Shown here: positions 36,891 through 49,768 of the stretch, piece by piece
Layout of the letters: every line of letters begins with the position of its first letter
Position numbering within the stretch: position 1 is the first letter of the stretch
NCBI GenBank assembly: GCA_037501455.1
Contig: CM074862.1
Location: 61,721,501 to 61,785,500 of the forward strand
Length of the DNA: 64,000 bases
Direction: 5' to 3'
From: Lantana camara
Taxonomy: Eukaryota > Streptophyta > Magnoliopsida > Lamiales > Verbenaceae
Made by a program: the position numbers and the translations under genes
The notes under the pieces: model-generated
Database searches by the model: none
What the model saw: the letters and a program-made list of their open reading frames with translations, nothing else
What the model was told of the DNA's origin: nothing

Positions 36891-37154
36891 TGATCCGGGC
36901 TTTCGTTTCGTGTTTTCGTTCAAAAGCAAAACCAATCCAAGAAATCCAAAAACAGTTTATACAGTTTCAAATCTAAAATTGTTTTTCAAAATTAAATTTT
37001 ATAAAAACCAATTTTCAGAAACTTTCAGGAAAAAAATACAGTTTCGTAATTCAGGCTTTCTAAAACAATTGCAAATACTCAATCGCATCAAGCCTAAGAA
37101 TTTCTACCAAATTCAGTATAATTGAGACGAATCAGAATCACGATTAACGAGGTG

Positions 37155-37167
37155 GCTCTGATACCAC
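37155..37167 (-). other. Primer-binding site of copia element
   Basis: Minus-strand TGGTATCAGAGCC lies almost directly next to the 5' LTR end (37169), complementary to initiator tRNA-Met. Confidence 0.92.
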
Positions 37168-37168
37168 T

Positions 37169-39118
37169 TGTTGGAAAACACGAATCAGAAAGCAGCGGAA
37201 TTTAAAAAAAAATTTCCCAACAAAAGGATATAGGACTCGCAATCGTGTAACCAAATTCGTAAAGATAGAAAACTTACTTTTCTTTTATTCTTTCTTGAAG
37301 CGTTTCAAGCCACCCAAGAACGCTCTTCTCGCGGCTTGATCCCCTCTCCTTGGTAAAGCTCGAATCTTCAAACTTCTAACTTGAAGTCTCTAGAGAAAGT
37401 CCACCAACTTGATCACAATCTAACTAGTAAGGATGCTAGTTCTCTAGTTAGTGTTTAGGCTTAACCTAGGGTTTAATTTAATCTTGGAGAAAGGAAGGTG
37501 TTCAACACATGAACCAAGAATTGTCTATTAGCTCTAAAGGGGAGCATGAGCTCCCCTATATATAGGAAAGGGGAGGGGCGGCCGAACCTAGTCCTAATGG
37601 ACAAAGGATTTGGTCCCTCTCTCTCCTATTACTTGATCATCAAGTATTTTCCAACTTTGACTTTGAATTCTAATTCAAGTCAACTTTTAAGAGAGCTAAA
37701 AATATCCAAACTATTTTTGGATAATTTTATACTTTATTTATTATAAAATAAATAACTTATTTTTATCTAATTAATTAATTCATAATTAATTAACTAGATT
37801 ATTTTCTCCAAAATTAGACTTTCTTTTTAATTCAAAATTAAACCAAAGTCTATTAAATAATTAACTAATTAATTATTTAATATATATATATAATATATAT
37901 ACACACGTGTGTGACACGTGTCACAGTGACACGTGTCACTCACGTGAGCCACACGTGTGATTTCACACGTGTGGAACCCTCTTGGCCCGATTAACTCGTT
38001 TACTCATTTTCAAGCCTCAACTCATGTAACCAAGTTGTTGTGTGTGACCCTCTAGGTTCTCAATTCAATTAGCAGTGACCCCAATTAATTAATTCACTAA
38101 TTAATTCATCAGTCCACAGATTAAACGACCATAGTCTAGCAACAGGTGTTTAACCCCTAGCTGAATTGGAATGTTCGGATTCGACAGAACCTTTAAGTCA
38201 TTGATTAATGTGAGATACAATCCTCCTACTTACTATCTCTCAACCAAGATCTAGGGCAAGGGAATAATCAGAACCCTAATAATCCGGTCTTAAAGCTAAG
38301 TGCATTTCATATCCATTTGATCTCAATCCAAGAAACCCTTTTCTTGATGTCTTGATCTACTGCCTTGGCCAAGGACTCCATATGGCATATGAATGACTTA
38401 CACAATAAGAGATCACCTTGCAAATGCAAGTGTAGGTCCTTTCCTGATTCTCATTCACTTTCATGAGTCACTTGTGCAGCCCCAGCATAAGCCTTGAATC
38501 AGCTGTCTAAGGCGACACCCTTTAAAGCTTATACCTAAGACTACAGAGTTAACTCATAAAGTGACAAGGAACCTCAAGTCTAAGGATCAATTAATCACAT
38601 CAATGACTCGTGAGATATTTCCTAATTTGGAAGTTTCCATTTCCTGAAATAGAAACTTCCTTTCCCATTTAGGAATGTTCTCACACGGGGCACCTCAGTG
38701 AACTTACTTATTAAAGTAAGCACCCTCATGTATCACGCACGTATCAACTATACACTTTGCACCTCCATGAAACAAGGTGGTCCTTCTGAAGGGCGTGATC
38801 CCACAAGCAAGCCTTAGAGGAGTCAGGTTGACACTCCCACTGTCTGTAGGACTCATCGGCTTGGAGTATTTTACTAATCATGACTTATGTGATATAGGGC
38901 TCGTTTCATGAACCATTTCACCTAAATGGTAGAGTCCTAAAGTCATCAGGATTAGGGAGTTCTCATACATGCAAAGCTAAAGTAAACGCATACCAAACAA
39001 GAGCATATAAAGAAGTGTTGCCTCAATTCGTTATTTTATTCAAAGATTGTCTGTGATTACCATAAGGAAAAGCACAAAGCGGATATACAATCGGCTTTCT
39101 AGGGCACTATTCCTAACA
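37169..39118 (-). repeat. 5' LTR of copia element (1950 bp)
   Basis: Near-identical partner of 28977-30925. TATA box at 37556-37565 and six CACGTG cores in 37904-37971. The right flank ATAAA (39119-39123) repeats 28972-28976. Confidence 0.95.
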
Positions 39119-39740
39119 ATAAATTCCAAGAAATCATATAAATGATCATATATACCTTCAGATGAAAATAAGTGGAAGAAAATGATGAACATGGATGCTT
39201 GGACTTGAATCATGAAATTCCCTAGCAAATTCTAGCTTGAAGATGATGATTTCCTTCTTGCTTCTCCATGGTATTGGTTCGGTAGAGAAGGAAGCAAATA
39301 TGGGATGATTGGCATGAAATGAAAATGATGATTGAGGAAGAGATGTGTATACCGATATATTTGGGGAAAATATGTAATATTTATGATCAAATCCTTAAGG
39401 TTCTATAAGTTATGCAATTGAGGATCTAAGGTTTACAATTGATCAATTTAGTCCCCAAGATTTTCATGCAATTTGGTCCTCTATTTTATGTGAATGAACA
39501 ATTAAGGACAATTATGCAATTAATACAAATTAGACAATTAATCCATGTAACAATTAAATTCCATTTATACCAGAATTATCAAAGTGAAATGAATTTCATA
39601 TAATTTCCACGTAATGATGTTGAAAACAATTTACATAATTAATATAACACGTATAAATTAAATAGACGAAATAATAACATAAAATCCTACACTCGAAACT
39701 CACACGTGTCGAGCGTGCCTGACTGTCTGAAATTCGGGGA
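39119..39740 (-). repeat. Left LTR of B, second part
   Basis: Resumes after the duplicated ATAAA. It includes a donor-like GAAG|GTATAT site (39154-39155). It ends at the fused junction CGGGG-A, lacking six bases of the LTR terminus, and is followed without any internal sequence by TGTAGC of the right LTR. No coding content. Confidence 0.9.
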
Positions 39741-42391
39741 TGTAGCCCCCCGGACAAGTGGAGGTGCCACACCCCCGCACTATAGGTCAATCCACACCCG
39801 AAACGACCAATCCGTACGTGAACCAGCCTATAGTGAACGGGTGACAATGTAATACACGACAAGCTAGACGGGATTACTAATACATGCAACAAAATAAAGC
39901 GGAAGCATAAACTAGTTTCTATCAAATATTTCCATTTATCCAATCATGACATTTCTCATTTTCCAAATAAGATATATTCTAAAGTTACATATCAATACAT
40001 TATCATCTTCAATTAAACAATAACAACAACTACAATTCCATAATTAACAATAATAATTAAATACACGAACCACGGATGACTCGACTACATGAACTGGACT
40101 CAACTCGACTCAACTCCCGCCTAGCGTGCAGCTGCAATAACTTGAAAGTTGGAGGCGTCAGTCTGTGAAGACCGAGTGAGGGGTTTATATACATATTAGC
40201 GCAGATAACATGCAAGTCATATTCTCGGGTAAAGATTTATAAAAGATAAATGTACAAGTTCAATAATAATATAGCTTCGCCCGAGAATAAAACTATCAAT
40301 ATTAAATACTTGTTCTTTTCATGCAATCGATACATGGCCCCGGCGAGTAAGGGCGGTCTCCAACCGAACTCCAAATGTACATGAACATGCTTGCTTGATT
40401 ATTAAACAATAAGTGATCATGCAATTCAATTATCGTGCAATTGTGCATGTGTAATCATAGAACACGTTCATGGAATGGAAATCATGCAATAACCCATGGA
40501 CAATCCGCTATGCCGGATTCATCCCCAGTCTCCTTCTTCCTCCGGTTTGATGATGGGATTGCAAGGCCCCAACATCCAATCTCATTGAGCAGAGGGTACA
40601 TGAATCCCTAAGCCCGGAGCTCCTTCCTCCACTAACCTCCTAGTGGATTCAGGGGTAACCCCAAATGTGGTGAGGATAGCGCCAGAGTTACCCGTCAGCC
40701 CTTGCTTTCCCGGTTGGCTCAAGTCACTACCCTCGGGCCCAACGTGAACGGTCATGCTACTCGCCTAAACATGCTTGCAATCGTGAACATGAACAATCAT
40801 GGCTTGCTTGCTTGAAACATGACTTGAAATGATAAATGATTTCGTGGAAAGTATAGATATAAATACCTTTGGCCGAAAGATCACATATTAGGAGTACGGG
40901 TTCTATTTAACTAGAAATTAAACCTCACCTGACAGGCGACACACGACTTGTGAATGCGTGAACGTGCTCATGCTCGATAATCTCTGCCCTGGAGAATAAC
41001 TGGACAAGAAACGGGATAATGTACGTGCATGTGACCCCAATTCAAGCATATTATTTCATATAAGATGTACGGCGTGATCAAGTACGAGACATCATGTAAT
41101 AAACAATGTGGCATCTAAATATCTCGTTTTGGCATGTAATCAATCATATAATAACAATTTGGGGTCAAAGAAGTCGTCGGATCGAGGGGCTAAAAATGTA
41201 ATTTTATGCAGAATGTTTTCTTCTGTCAGTGGGGTGGGAACGGCCGTTCCAGGTTTTAGTTCAAAGTGGGAAGGGTCGTTCCCGCCTGTCGGGCTCCCCG
41301 AAGATGGGAACGGCCGTTCCTGTCTATAAGACAAAGTGGGAACGGTCGTTCCCGTCCTCGTCGCCAAGCACACTACTCAAAATATGGGAACGGTCGTTCC
41401 CCAATTACAAAGGGAACGGGAAGGGTCGTTCCCGTTACGCTGAAGATGCAGAAGCAGAGGATGAAGAATAGGGGAGGCACGAAATACATCTCCAAATCTC
41501 TCAAACACTCATAATTAATCTCCATAAACCATAATTCATTAAAAGAACACATATACATGCCTAAGCTACCACAAACCTTGATATAAACACTCAATCCTCC
41601 ATGATCTTCAAGAATCATGAATTTCAAGCTCACACATTTATCCATCATATATCATCAAATTGTCTAATAATTCAAGCATGATTTCAAACTATGATCAAGT
41701 ATTCATGCTTCTAACATCAAGTAATCAAGTTAGCTAGCTTAACCACTAACCCTAGCTTAACACATAAATTCCAAGAAATCATATAAATGATCATATATAC
41801 TTTGAGATGAAAATAAGTGGAAGAAAATGATGAACATGGATGCTTGGACTTGAATCATGAAATTCCCTAGCAAATTCTAGCTTGAAGATGATGATTTCCT
41901 TCTTGCTTCTCCATGGTATTGGTTCGGTAGAGAAGGAAGCAAATATGGGATGATTGGCATGAAATGAAAATGATGATTGAGGAAGAGATGTGTATACCGT
42001 TATATTTGGGGAAAATATGTAATATTTATGATCAAATCCTTAAGGTTCTATAAGTTATGCAATTGAGGATCTAAGGTTTACAATTGATCAATTTAGTCCC
42101 CAAGATTTTCATGCAATTTGGTCCTCTATTTTATGTAAATGAACAATTAAGGACAATTATGCAATTAATACAAATTAGACAATTAATCCATGTAACAATT
42201 AAATTCCATTTATACAAGAATTATCAAAGTGAAATGAATTTCATACAATTTCCACGTAATCATGTTGAAAACAATTTACATAATTAATATAACACGTGTA
42301 AATTAAATAGACGAAATAATAACATAAAATCCTACACTCAAAACTCACACGTGTCGAGCGTACCTGACTGTCTGAAATTCGGGGCGTTACA
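39741..42391 (-). repeat. Right LTR of B, complete (2651 bp)
   Basis: Ends TGTAACGCCCCG (42391) and ...GGGGGGCTACA (39741) in element sense. Very similar to the left copy over its whole length. It carries the same CAGGTACG box, palindrome cluster, GTGAGG box and GC-rich block (about 40518-40752). The donor-like site near 41800 has changed from GAAG|GT to CAAA|GT and the U5-side CAG|GT to CAA|GT. Confidence 0.92.
41236..41436. promoter_or_regulatory. Palindrome cluster, right LTR of B
   Basis: Counterpart of 28444-28644 with the same six sites. Several have CpG transitions, for example GGGTCG or GGTCG in place of GGCCG. Confidence 0.85.
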
Positions 42392-43839
42392 CACAATGAA
42401 CAAGAACAAGAAGGAAAACAATTACACAACAATTGTAATCAAGAACCACCGAAGAACAAGGAATAAAGCAGTAAGCACGTGGGTTTCCCCGATAATAAAA
42501 CATGTGTGCAATGGATGCCATGAATGCCTTATGTACCGTTCACCATAGGAATCGTGTTGAGTGTGGTGTCATCTTCTTATATTCCGGGAGGATCATCTTG
42601 TGCTTGAACCAGGATCTTAAAGTCATGGCATTTCTATGATGATCTTGAATTCTTGTTCTTCGGTTAACTTTCATCCTGCCTTCGATTCCTCCATAATTGA
42701 GTCATCCCACTATCTTTGGTATTGAAATCTTTCCTTATTTGATACTGGTGGCTTCGTGAGATTCTTGAATTTCTTTCTTCCATGTAATTCGGGTCTCTAC
42801 AATGTATATATATTAAATTGCTTCCGGTGAGGAGATGTAAAAATCCATCCATCTTCAATAATTGAATGTTCTTATACTCGACAACTTTGAAGTCTTCAGT
42901 TTTCAAAAATTTCTCTTGTCTCTTGGTTTCTCGCCTTGTCTCCCAATTATTTCACCTTGAAATATTTTCCCAACTCGCGGCACTTGAAACAATTCCTAAT
43001 TCCTCTTAATTTGATCCTTTTACTTCGGTGTTGGAATCTTTCTTTTCTTGAGATTGTTGATATCTTGAAGCTTCTCGAAATTTCTTGAAATTTGGATTCC
43101 CTTTCTTGATCTTCAAACCCCCAACCGATCTTTTCTTCTCATAAGTGATGGCGGAACTCCCTTCATTGATTAATCATTCCTTCTTAGCTCGCTTTATCTT
43201 GCATCCTCGAATCATGCACATACCTTCAGAATTTAAAGATTCGATCGAATTCCATGCCTACTTGCTTGCAAATAACTCCAAACCCTAGCATGGTCCTTAA
43301 AGGTACCCAATCTTTCAATCCCTTATGTGAAATCATCAATCTTCTTCCATTCTTAAATTTGAAACTTTCCTATCACCAAACACGAAAGGAGGGTGCTTGT
43401 ACAAAGTTATTGAATAGAACTCCTTCATATGAATTCTTCTCGGACTCCTCAAATCTCAACTTCCTTCTATTGATCACCTAGAACTTGGCCTTGATATCCT
43501 CATTTCAAATCACTTCCTAAGGTCAAAATCTCTAAGCTCCTCGTGGCCCGAATATACCCGTCTCTCTTGGTCTTTTCCCGATAATACTTGTTGATGTCGA
43601 AGGAATATCCTAAAATAAAATACAATTCCAAGAAGGTATCGATGCATGCGGGGTTTCTAGTGCATGTTCATGTGAACTATTAATACAAATAATATCAAAT
43701 AATATCAAGTAAGTCACATAAGTGATGTAGTGAATGCCAACAAACACGAAATCCTAAGCCGAACGACCTAGACAAACCCGACACGACACGACACGAGAGC
43801 TCCGGTTTTGCAACCTAAAGCTCTGATACCACTTAAGAA
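42392..43839 (-). mobile_element. Internal domain 2 of array A, right part (after B)
   Basis: Continues 26948 after the duplicated CACAA. Non-coding with short repeats; near the PBS end it keeps an ATGCATCGATACC box (43635-43647, element sense) followed by a T-rich stretch and TTTTAG|GATATT (43611-43612), matching the gag start region of D, E and H, with the ATG lost. PBS TGGTATCAGAGCT at 43819-43831. Confidence 0.85.
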
Positions 43840-46800
43840 TGTAACACCCCGGAGCGAAGGGCGCCACATCCCCCGCACCATAACCCAACACGTGAAGCGA
43901 AATGGGAACTTCGTCCACGTATCAATCCACGGCGAACGGGTGACAAACAAAAATCCAACCTAAGCTAGGCGGTCTAGACCCTACTCAGAGTGCGCAAAAC
44001 AAAATCGCGGAAGCCAACAACTAAAAACTTATAGCATACAAGCACAAATCATATCGTGTTCTCCACATAATACTCATAATTCCATATATACAAAACAATT
44101 ATACAAAACTGAATCCCAGGGCAGAACTAAGTAGCCAAATTAATACATATTTTAAAACTGACAAATTGCGTAAAATAAACGGAATACAATGCATGGGACT
44201 CAAGCACTCCAATACAAAGACTCAAGAGAACCGCCTAGCTCCAACTCCCACAAAACGAGAACCTGCAAACTCGAAACAAAGGGGAAAAAGATAGAAATAG
44301 CGAGGGTTAGTCCTAGAGACTGGTAAGGGGGCTAACACACGCACCCATACATATACATAATAACAAAACATAAACAAAGCGGAAAGGATTCATAAACCGG
44401 GTGTGGTTTTTGCAATCTAAGACATTTTCCACGTGATACTATATATAAGGAAAGGAGTTTAAGGCCAAGAGCCCAAAATTATCCAAGTTTTACAATTTAA
44501 AAGCCACTCCCGTTTCATAACCATACACTAAAGCATAAACTTACCAACTCGGAGAGTTCACGCTTATCACACACACTTGTTCAAAGCATAAACAGAAACA
44601 AAACTCATAAAAAATCCCACCGCCACACCATTGAGGAAGAGAGGTGACCCTCTCAACCCTCCACAGAACGAAACTTGTGAACTGGAGGATCCTGCCCGGT
44701 TCCTTTGACGGCCAGCCATAATGCGCTCCGTCGGCATAGGAGAACTAAGTCTCCCGTTGGTGGAGAAGTGTCCTGGGGTTGCAACCACCGACCCCGATGG
44801 TCATCTCGGGTCTCCCGAACCACACAACTCCGGGGGCCTAAACAGATCACAGAACTCACACACACAGACAGACAGACATACAAACATATCTTATAGATAT
44901 CGTACTTATCATACAAAGCTTATCCACAGATCATACCACACTTACACGCACACCCTCTTATCAAAGCTTATCAAAACAAACGAAAATAGAGCTTGTATAC
45001 TTATAAAAGCGTTTTCAGAGTCTCAAGACAAACAGGAAAAATCCCACAAAATACGTATCCAAACACATATCTATATATATATATATAAGTCGCATGCGGG
45101 TTCGAAATACAAATAAGGTTTCAGGTCATAATAACTAAAAGGAAAGAAAACCTCACCTGGACGACCAATCCGAACAAGACGGACCAAAATGAGTCAAACG
45201 AACCACTTCCTCACATCGGAACGAACCTAAGAGCAAAGCAAAGAGCAAGAGGCAAACTTAGACTTAAAATGAACCATATTGATGCTCGGCGAATGCATAT
45301 GAATGCAAGTGATGCGTATGGAGCTTAACAAATTGACATATAATGCATACTAGTTCATATTAATGCATAAGTCTCATAAATCATATCAAATGGATTCACG
45401 GATTTCATATAACGATCATATCGTACTATACAACATGTTATCAACGCATTCATAGCACAGAAGGAGCAATCAATGACCATACAAGGCATATAAACGAGGC
45501 ATGAAGTCATAAACACACGTTAGAGGAGCATATCGCACATATGCAGTCATAATTCAAAAACGAGCAAACCAATCAAGCCATAGATTCATATTACACAAGT
45601 TAACACATAATAAATTAAGCTAATAATGCATATAGGCCACAAACGGGACAAGAAAAAGCAACGAAAAGCAAGGGAACGGAAAAGAGATACACTTAAAAGT
45701 CAAACCGAGGGGAATGACACGCCCGTGTCATCCCAGAAGCCTAAACTGAGACACCCCCGTGTCTCAGTACAGGCGGGAAACAAAGCTACAAAAAGGGGGT
45801 GACACGCCCGTATCACTCCAGAAGAACAAACCGAGACACGGGGGTGTCTCGGTACAGAGGCGAAAAGGGGCGAAAAGGGCTGACAGCTGCGGTTAAAAAG
45901 GGGAAAAACAAAGAGCAACTCAAGGGCTGAAAGAGAGGGAACTACCTAAGCATTCCAACAGATAAAGCAAGCATCAAATACACACCAAAGAATCACACAA
46001 AGATATCCAAGAATGCATCCAAAAAGGTTAATCAAACAAGCAATGCAATTAGAGCCAATATTGAGAAATCAATATATTCATGCCATGATCAAGGCTCTAG
46101 GGGCTGAGAAAGAATCTAAATTCTTGGAAACTTAATCCTAACATGCAAAGGGACAATGTACTACATGTATGAACAAATTGGATGCAAGAATCCATCAAGC
46201 AAACCTCAAAACGTGACAGCAATTCAGTTCGTACATAGCATACAAATAGGCTTCATGTTTCGGTTTAGGAGCTGAAAATGGATCTAAAAGCTTGAAAGAG
46301 CAGGGATAACAAGTAACCCAATTAGTATGCAACATCTCCATGAAAATTCTCACGAATTGGAAGTCATTAACTCAAGCAACAAAGCACAAATTCACACGGC
46401 AGTTCCAAAACAGGGGAGCATATTTCTAGCTTAGTTTTGAGGCTCAAAAACTCATAATTTCTTCAACGGATCCCAAGAAAAAATCCTCCTAACCTCATAT
46501 ACTATCAGTTCAGAATCAAAGAGGTAAAGAAACAAGTCCAAATATTCTGTATAAGGTAAGGGAATCAGCCATCAAGCAAGTTAGCTCATAAGAGCAAAAA
46601 TCCCCAAAAGTCCCTATTCATGCTCCTACCCAAACCCTAATCAAATCAGATGCAAAACAAGTATTAAAGGGATCAAAACTTGTATAAAAGTGTAGAGAAT
46701 ACAAAAATATACATACCTTGAAGATTTGGAGAAGAAAGATGATGATTTGATCTCAAAATCCACAAAAGGGCCAAAGTTCTCTTCTCCCCTCCTCTTCTCT

Positions 46801-47485
46801 CCTCTCTCGATCAGTTGCAGCACAACATGAGGGGGGTTTGGCTCGGTTTTCAGCTGATAAGGGAGAGGGTGAGACTTAACTCAAGTCAAGATATCAAGGG
46901 TTAGGCTTAGGTTGAGTTAGAATGGGCCCACAAGTGTAAGACTAGTCAAAGATGGTGGATTATGCACAAGCTTTTCGTTCCGGTCAAAAAACGAGGGTCT
47001 AAATGGGTTTAGAAAAATAGCAAACCAGGTTCATAAGTTTCCTTTCTTCGTCACGAGTCCGACGCATCTTCCGGAATTCGAATCCGAATTCCCGAGCTCA
47101 AGTTATGGCCTCCGGAACACGAGGCGCGTTAAAACTAGTTAGGCCCTCATGTCCCTCGTCAAATACTTAAGGTTTAAAACCTCGATAAACGAACACAACA
47201 ACTTAAAACGAGCATGCAAACACATTCATAACTCACATATATCATGCATATCAAAATTTTACAAAAAAACCGGAATTGAATTCCGGCACATAACGAGCAA
47301 ATTACGAGCATGAAAAATTAAACGTTTAAAATCAAAGTTCAAGAATATAAACAATTAATTTCATATTAATTCAAATAATCAAATAAGCATTAAAATAACA
47401 TTCAAATACATAATTGAATAATTTAAAGCACATAAAACCCTCTCGTTAAGGCGTACCTGGAAATCCGAACGATCGGGATGTTACA
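43840..47485 (-). repeat. LTR A3 (inner LTR, 3646 bp)
   Basis: Ends TGTAACATCCCG (47485) and ...CCGGGGTGTTACA (43840). Same landmarks as A1. At several sites it shares variants with A2 rather than with A1 and A4. No coding content. Confidence 0.92.
45714..45852. promoter_or_regulatory. Palindrome cluster in LTR A3
   Basis: Sites at 45714-45731, 45746-45767, 45800-45815 (one arm base changed, CGTATCA) and 45831-45852, same types as in A2. Confidence 0.83.
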
Positions 47486-49768
47486 AACTCCCCGCTTTCA
47501 AAAAGACCTGTCCTCAGGTCCTAAGGAGAATCTTGAGCAGCTCCGAAGACAAGCACAACTCTACACTTCCGCTGCGCCACTCTGATCACAAACTTCTCGA
47601 AGCCTTATCTCCTTACTTGGCGAACCGGACACAAAGTCCTAGTCGTTTGCCCCCACTTCCCAAATAAAGATTCGGGAGTGGTTGGAGAATCCTCAATGGT
47701 TGGCACGTAGACATTAATACACAAAGTCTATAACGTCTTTCTTATGCCATAACAACCGGTTTCCTAAAACTCCGACAACCTCAAACCCTGAGTGGGCTTA
47801 ACTCTTGACCTTGCACTCCTTAAGGCGTAGACTACCGTTCTTCTACAAGCAACACACAACAAAGGCCTTCCTTTATACTTCGGTTGGAAACAAGGTAGCC
47901 TTTTGTACCTCCGGTTAGGCAAGAGCCAATACCATGGGTAACTCTCTTCAGCCGCCTCTTCCCACTCAAAACCGTGTCTCTTACTCTGAGGCAATCCTTC
48001 TTCTATAGGAAATACCAACGGGTTAGCCTTCTATCTAATACCCGAAGATATCGTTGAGTCCCTAACGGACCTCCTAAAAGCATCCGCTATCTTCAACGAG
48101 AACAAGACACCTTCAGACAAGCCGACCAAAAGTAGCTCGACCCTCACAACTCACCAAACACTCACGAACACTCCACACCACAAGCTCTCTCCACAAGAAA
48201 GTTAACACGAAAGAAAATAAAGCACACTACAAGCAAGAGCCAGGAAGGGAAAGAAACACACAACGGGCAAAACTGAAAAGGGAAGAAAGCACATTACAAG
48301 CAAGAGTCACAAAGGGAAGGAAACACACAATGACCAAGAACAAGAAGGAAAACAATTACACAACAATTGTAATCAAGAACCACCGAAGAACAAGGAATAA
48401 AGCAGTAAACACGTGGGTTTCCCCGATAATAAAACATGTGTGCAATGGGATGCCATGAATGCCTTATGTACGGTTCACCATAGGAATCGTGTTGAGTGTG
48501 GTGTCATCTTCTTATTTTCCGGGAGGATCATCTTGTGCTTGAACCGGGATCTTAAAGTCAATGCATTTCTGTGATGATCTTGAATTCATGTTCTTCTGTT
48601 AACTTTCATCCTGCCTTCAATTCCTCCATAATTGAGTCATCCCACCATCTTTGGTATTGTAATCTTTCCTTGTTTGGTACTGGTGGCTTCGTGAGATTCT
48701 TGAATTTCTTTCTTCCATGTAATTCGGGTCTCTACAATGTATATATATTAAATTGCTTCCGGTGAGGAGATGTAAAAATCCATCCATCTTCAATAATTGA
48801 ATGTTCTTATACTCGACAACTTTGAAGTCTTCAGTTTTCAAAAATTTCTCTTGTCTCTTGGTTTCTCGCCTTGTCTCCCAATTATTTCACCTTGAAATAT
48901 TTTCCCAACTCGCAGCACTTGAAACAATTCCTAATTCCTCTTAATTTGATCCTTTTACTTCGGTGTTGGAATCTTTCTTTTCTTGACATTGTTGATATCT
49001 TGAAGCTTCTCGAAATTTCTTGAAATTTGGATTCCCTTTCTTGATCTTCAAACCCCAAACCGATCTTTTCTTCTCATAAGTGATGGCGAAACTCCCTTCA
49101 TTGATTAATCATTCCTTCATAGCTCCCTTTATCTTGCATCCTCGAATCATGCACATACCTTCAGAATTTAAAGATTCGATCGAATTCCATGCCTACTTGC
49201 TTGCAAATAACTCTAAACCCTAGCATGGTCTTTAAAGGTACCCAATCTTTCAATTCCTTATGTGAAATCATCAATCTTCTTCCATTCTTAAATTTGAAAC
49301 TTTCCTATCACCAAACACGAAAGGAGGGTGCTTGTACAAAGTTCTTGAATAGAACTCCTTCATATGAATTCTTCTCGGACTCCTCAAATCTCAACTTCAT
49401 TCTCTTGATCACCTAGAACTTGGCCTTGATATCCTCATTTCAAATCGCTTCCTAAGGTCAAAATCTCTAAGCTCCTCGTGGCCCGAATATACCCGTCTCT
49501 CTTGTTCTTTTCCTGATAATACTTGTTGATGTCGAAGGAATATTCTGAAATAAAATACAATTCCAAGAAGGTATCGATGCATGCGGGGTTTCTAGTGCAT
49601 GTTCATGTGAATTATTAATACAAATAATATCAAATAATATCAAGTAAGTCACATAAGTGATGTAGTGAATGCCAACAAACACGAAACCTAAGCCGAACGA
49701 CCTAGACAAACCCGACATGACACGAGAACTCCGGTTTTACAACCTAGAGCTCTGATACCACTTAAGGA
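47486..49768 (-). mobile_element. Internal domain 3 of array A (2283 bp)
   Basis: Polypurine tract at 47486-47499 (slightly changed), hairpin 47503-47522 with loop TCCT, integrase-like and RNase H-like remnants, a leader relic with CAG|AATATT, and PBS TGGTATCAGAGCTC (49747-49760). It is the full-length reference for the family because domain 1 has a deletion and domain 2 is split. No intact gene. Confidence 0.87.
47764..48018 (-). pseudogene. Decayed RNase H-like remnant in internal domain 3
   Basis: 84-residue minus-strand frame, longer version of 26378-26608, with FEWEEAAEESY and TVVYALRS in register with RNase H of T. The catalytic Asp segment is missing. Confidence 0.55.

Larger units (their letters stand above)
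34849..37154 (-). other. Long untranslated leader of copia element
   Basis: About 2.3 kb between PBS and gag ATG. It holds four hairpin repeats (35048-35380), AT-rich sequence, and a GC-rich island (36476-36890). The only sizeable same-strand frame is a 142-residue one inside the GC island. Such long structured leaders occur in several plant retrotransposons and may serve packaging, dimerisation or internal initiation; no function is shown here. Confidence 0.75.
28977..39118 (-). mobile_element. Complete Ty1/copia element (10.1 kb)
   Basis: Minus strand: 5' LTR 37169-39118, PBS 37155-37167, 2.3 kb leader, gag-pol 34848 down to 30942 with one frameshift, polypurine tract 30926-30940, 3' LTR 28977-30925. 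TSD ATAAA on both sides; LTR ends TGTTGG...CTAACA. By eye the LTRs differ at roughly 14 of 1949 positions, so insertion is fairly recent. Integrase precedes RT, which defines Ty1/copia. Long LTRs and a long structured leader suggest an Angela/Tork-like clade, but I cannot fix the clade without a tree. Confidence 0.95.
26949..42391 (-). mobile_element. Element B: directly fused LTR-LTR pair without internal domain, split by copia
   Basis: Two gypsy-type LTRs of about 2.65 kb stand in the same orientation and touch at 39740/39741. TSD CACAA flanks the pair (26944-26948 and 42392-42396). At the junction the left copy lacks the six bases CGTTAC of its LTR end (CGGGG-A instead of CGGGGCGTTACA) and the right copy begins TGTAGC. 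No PBS, polypurine tract or coding region is present. The left LTR is interrupted by the copia element. Confidence 0.9.
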
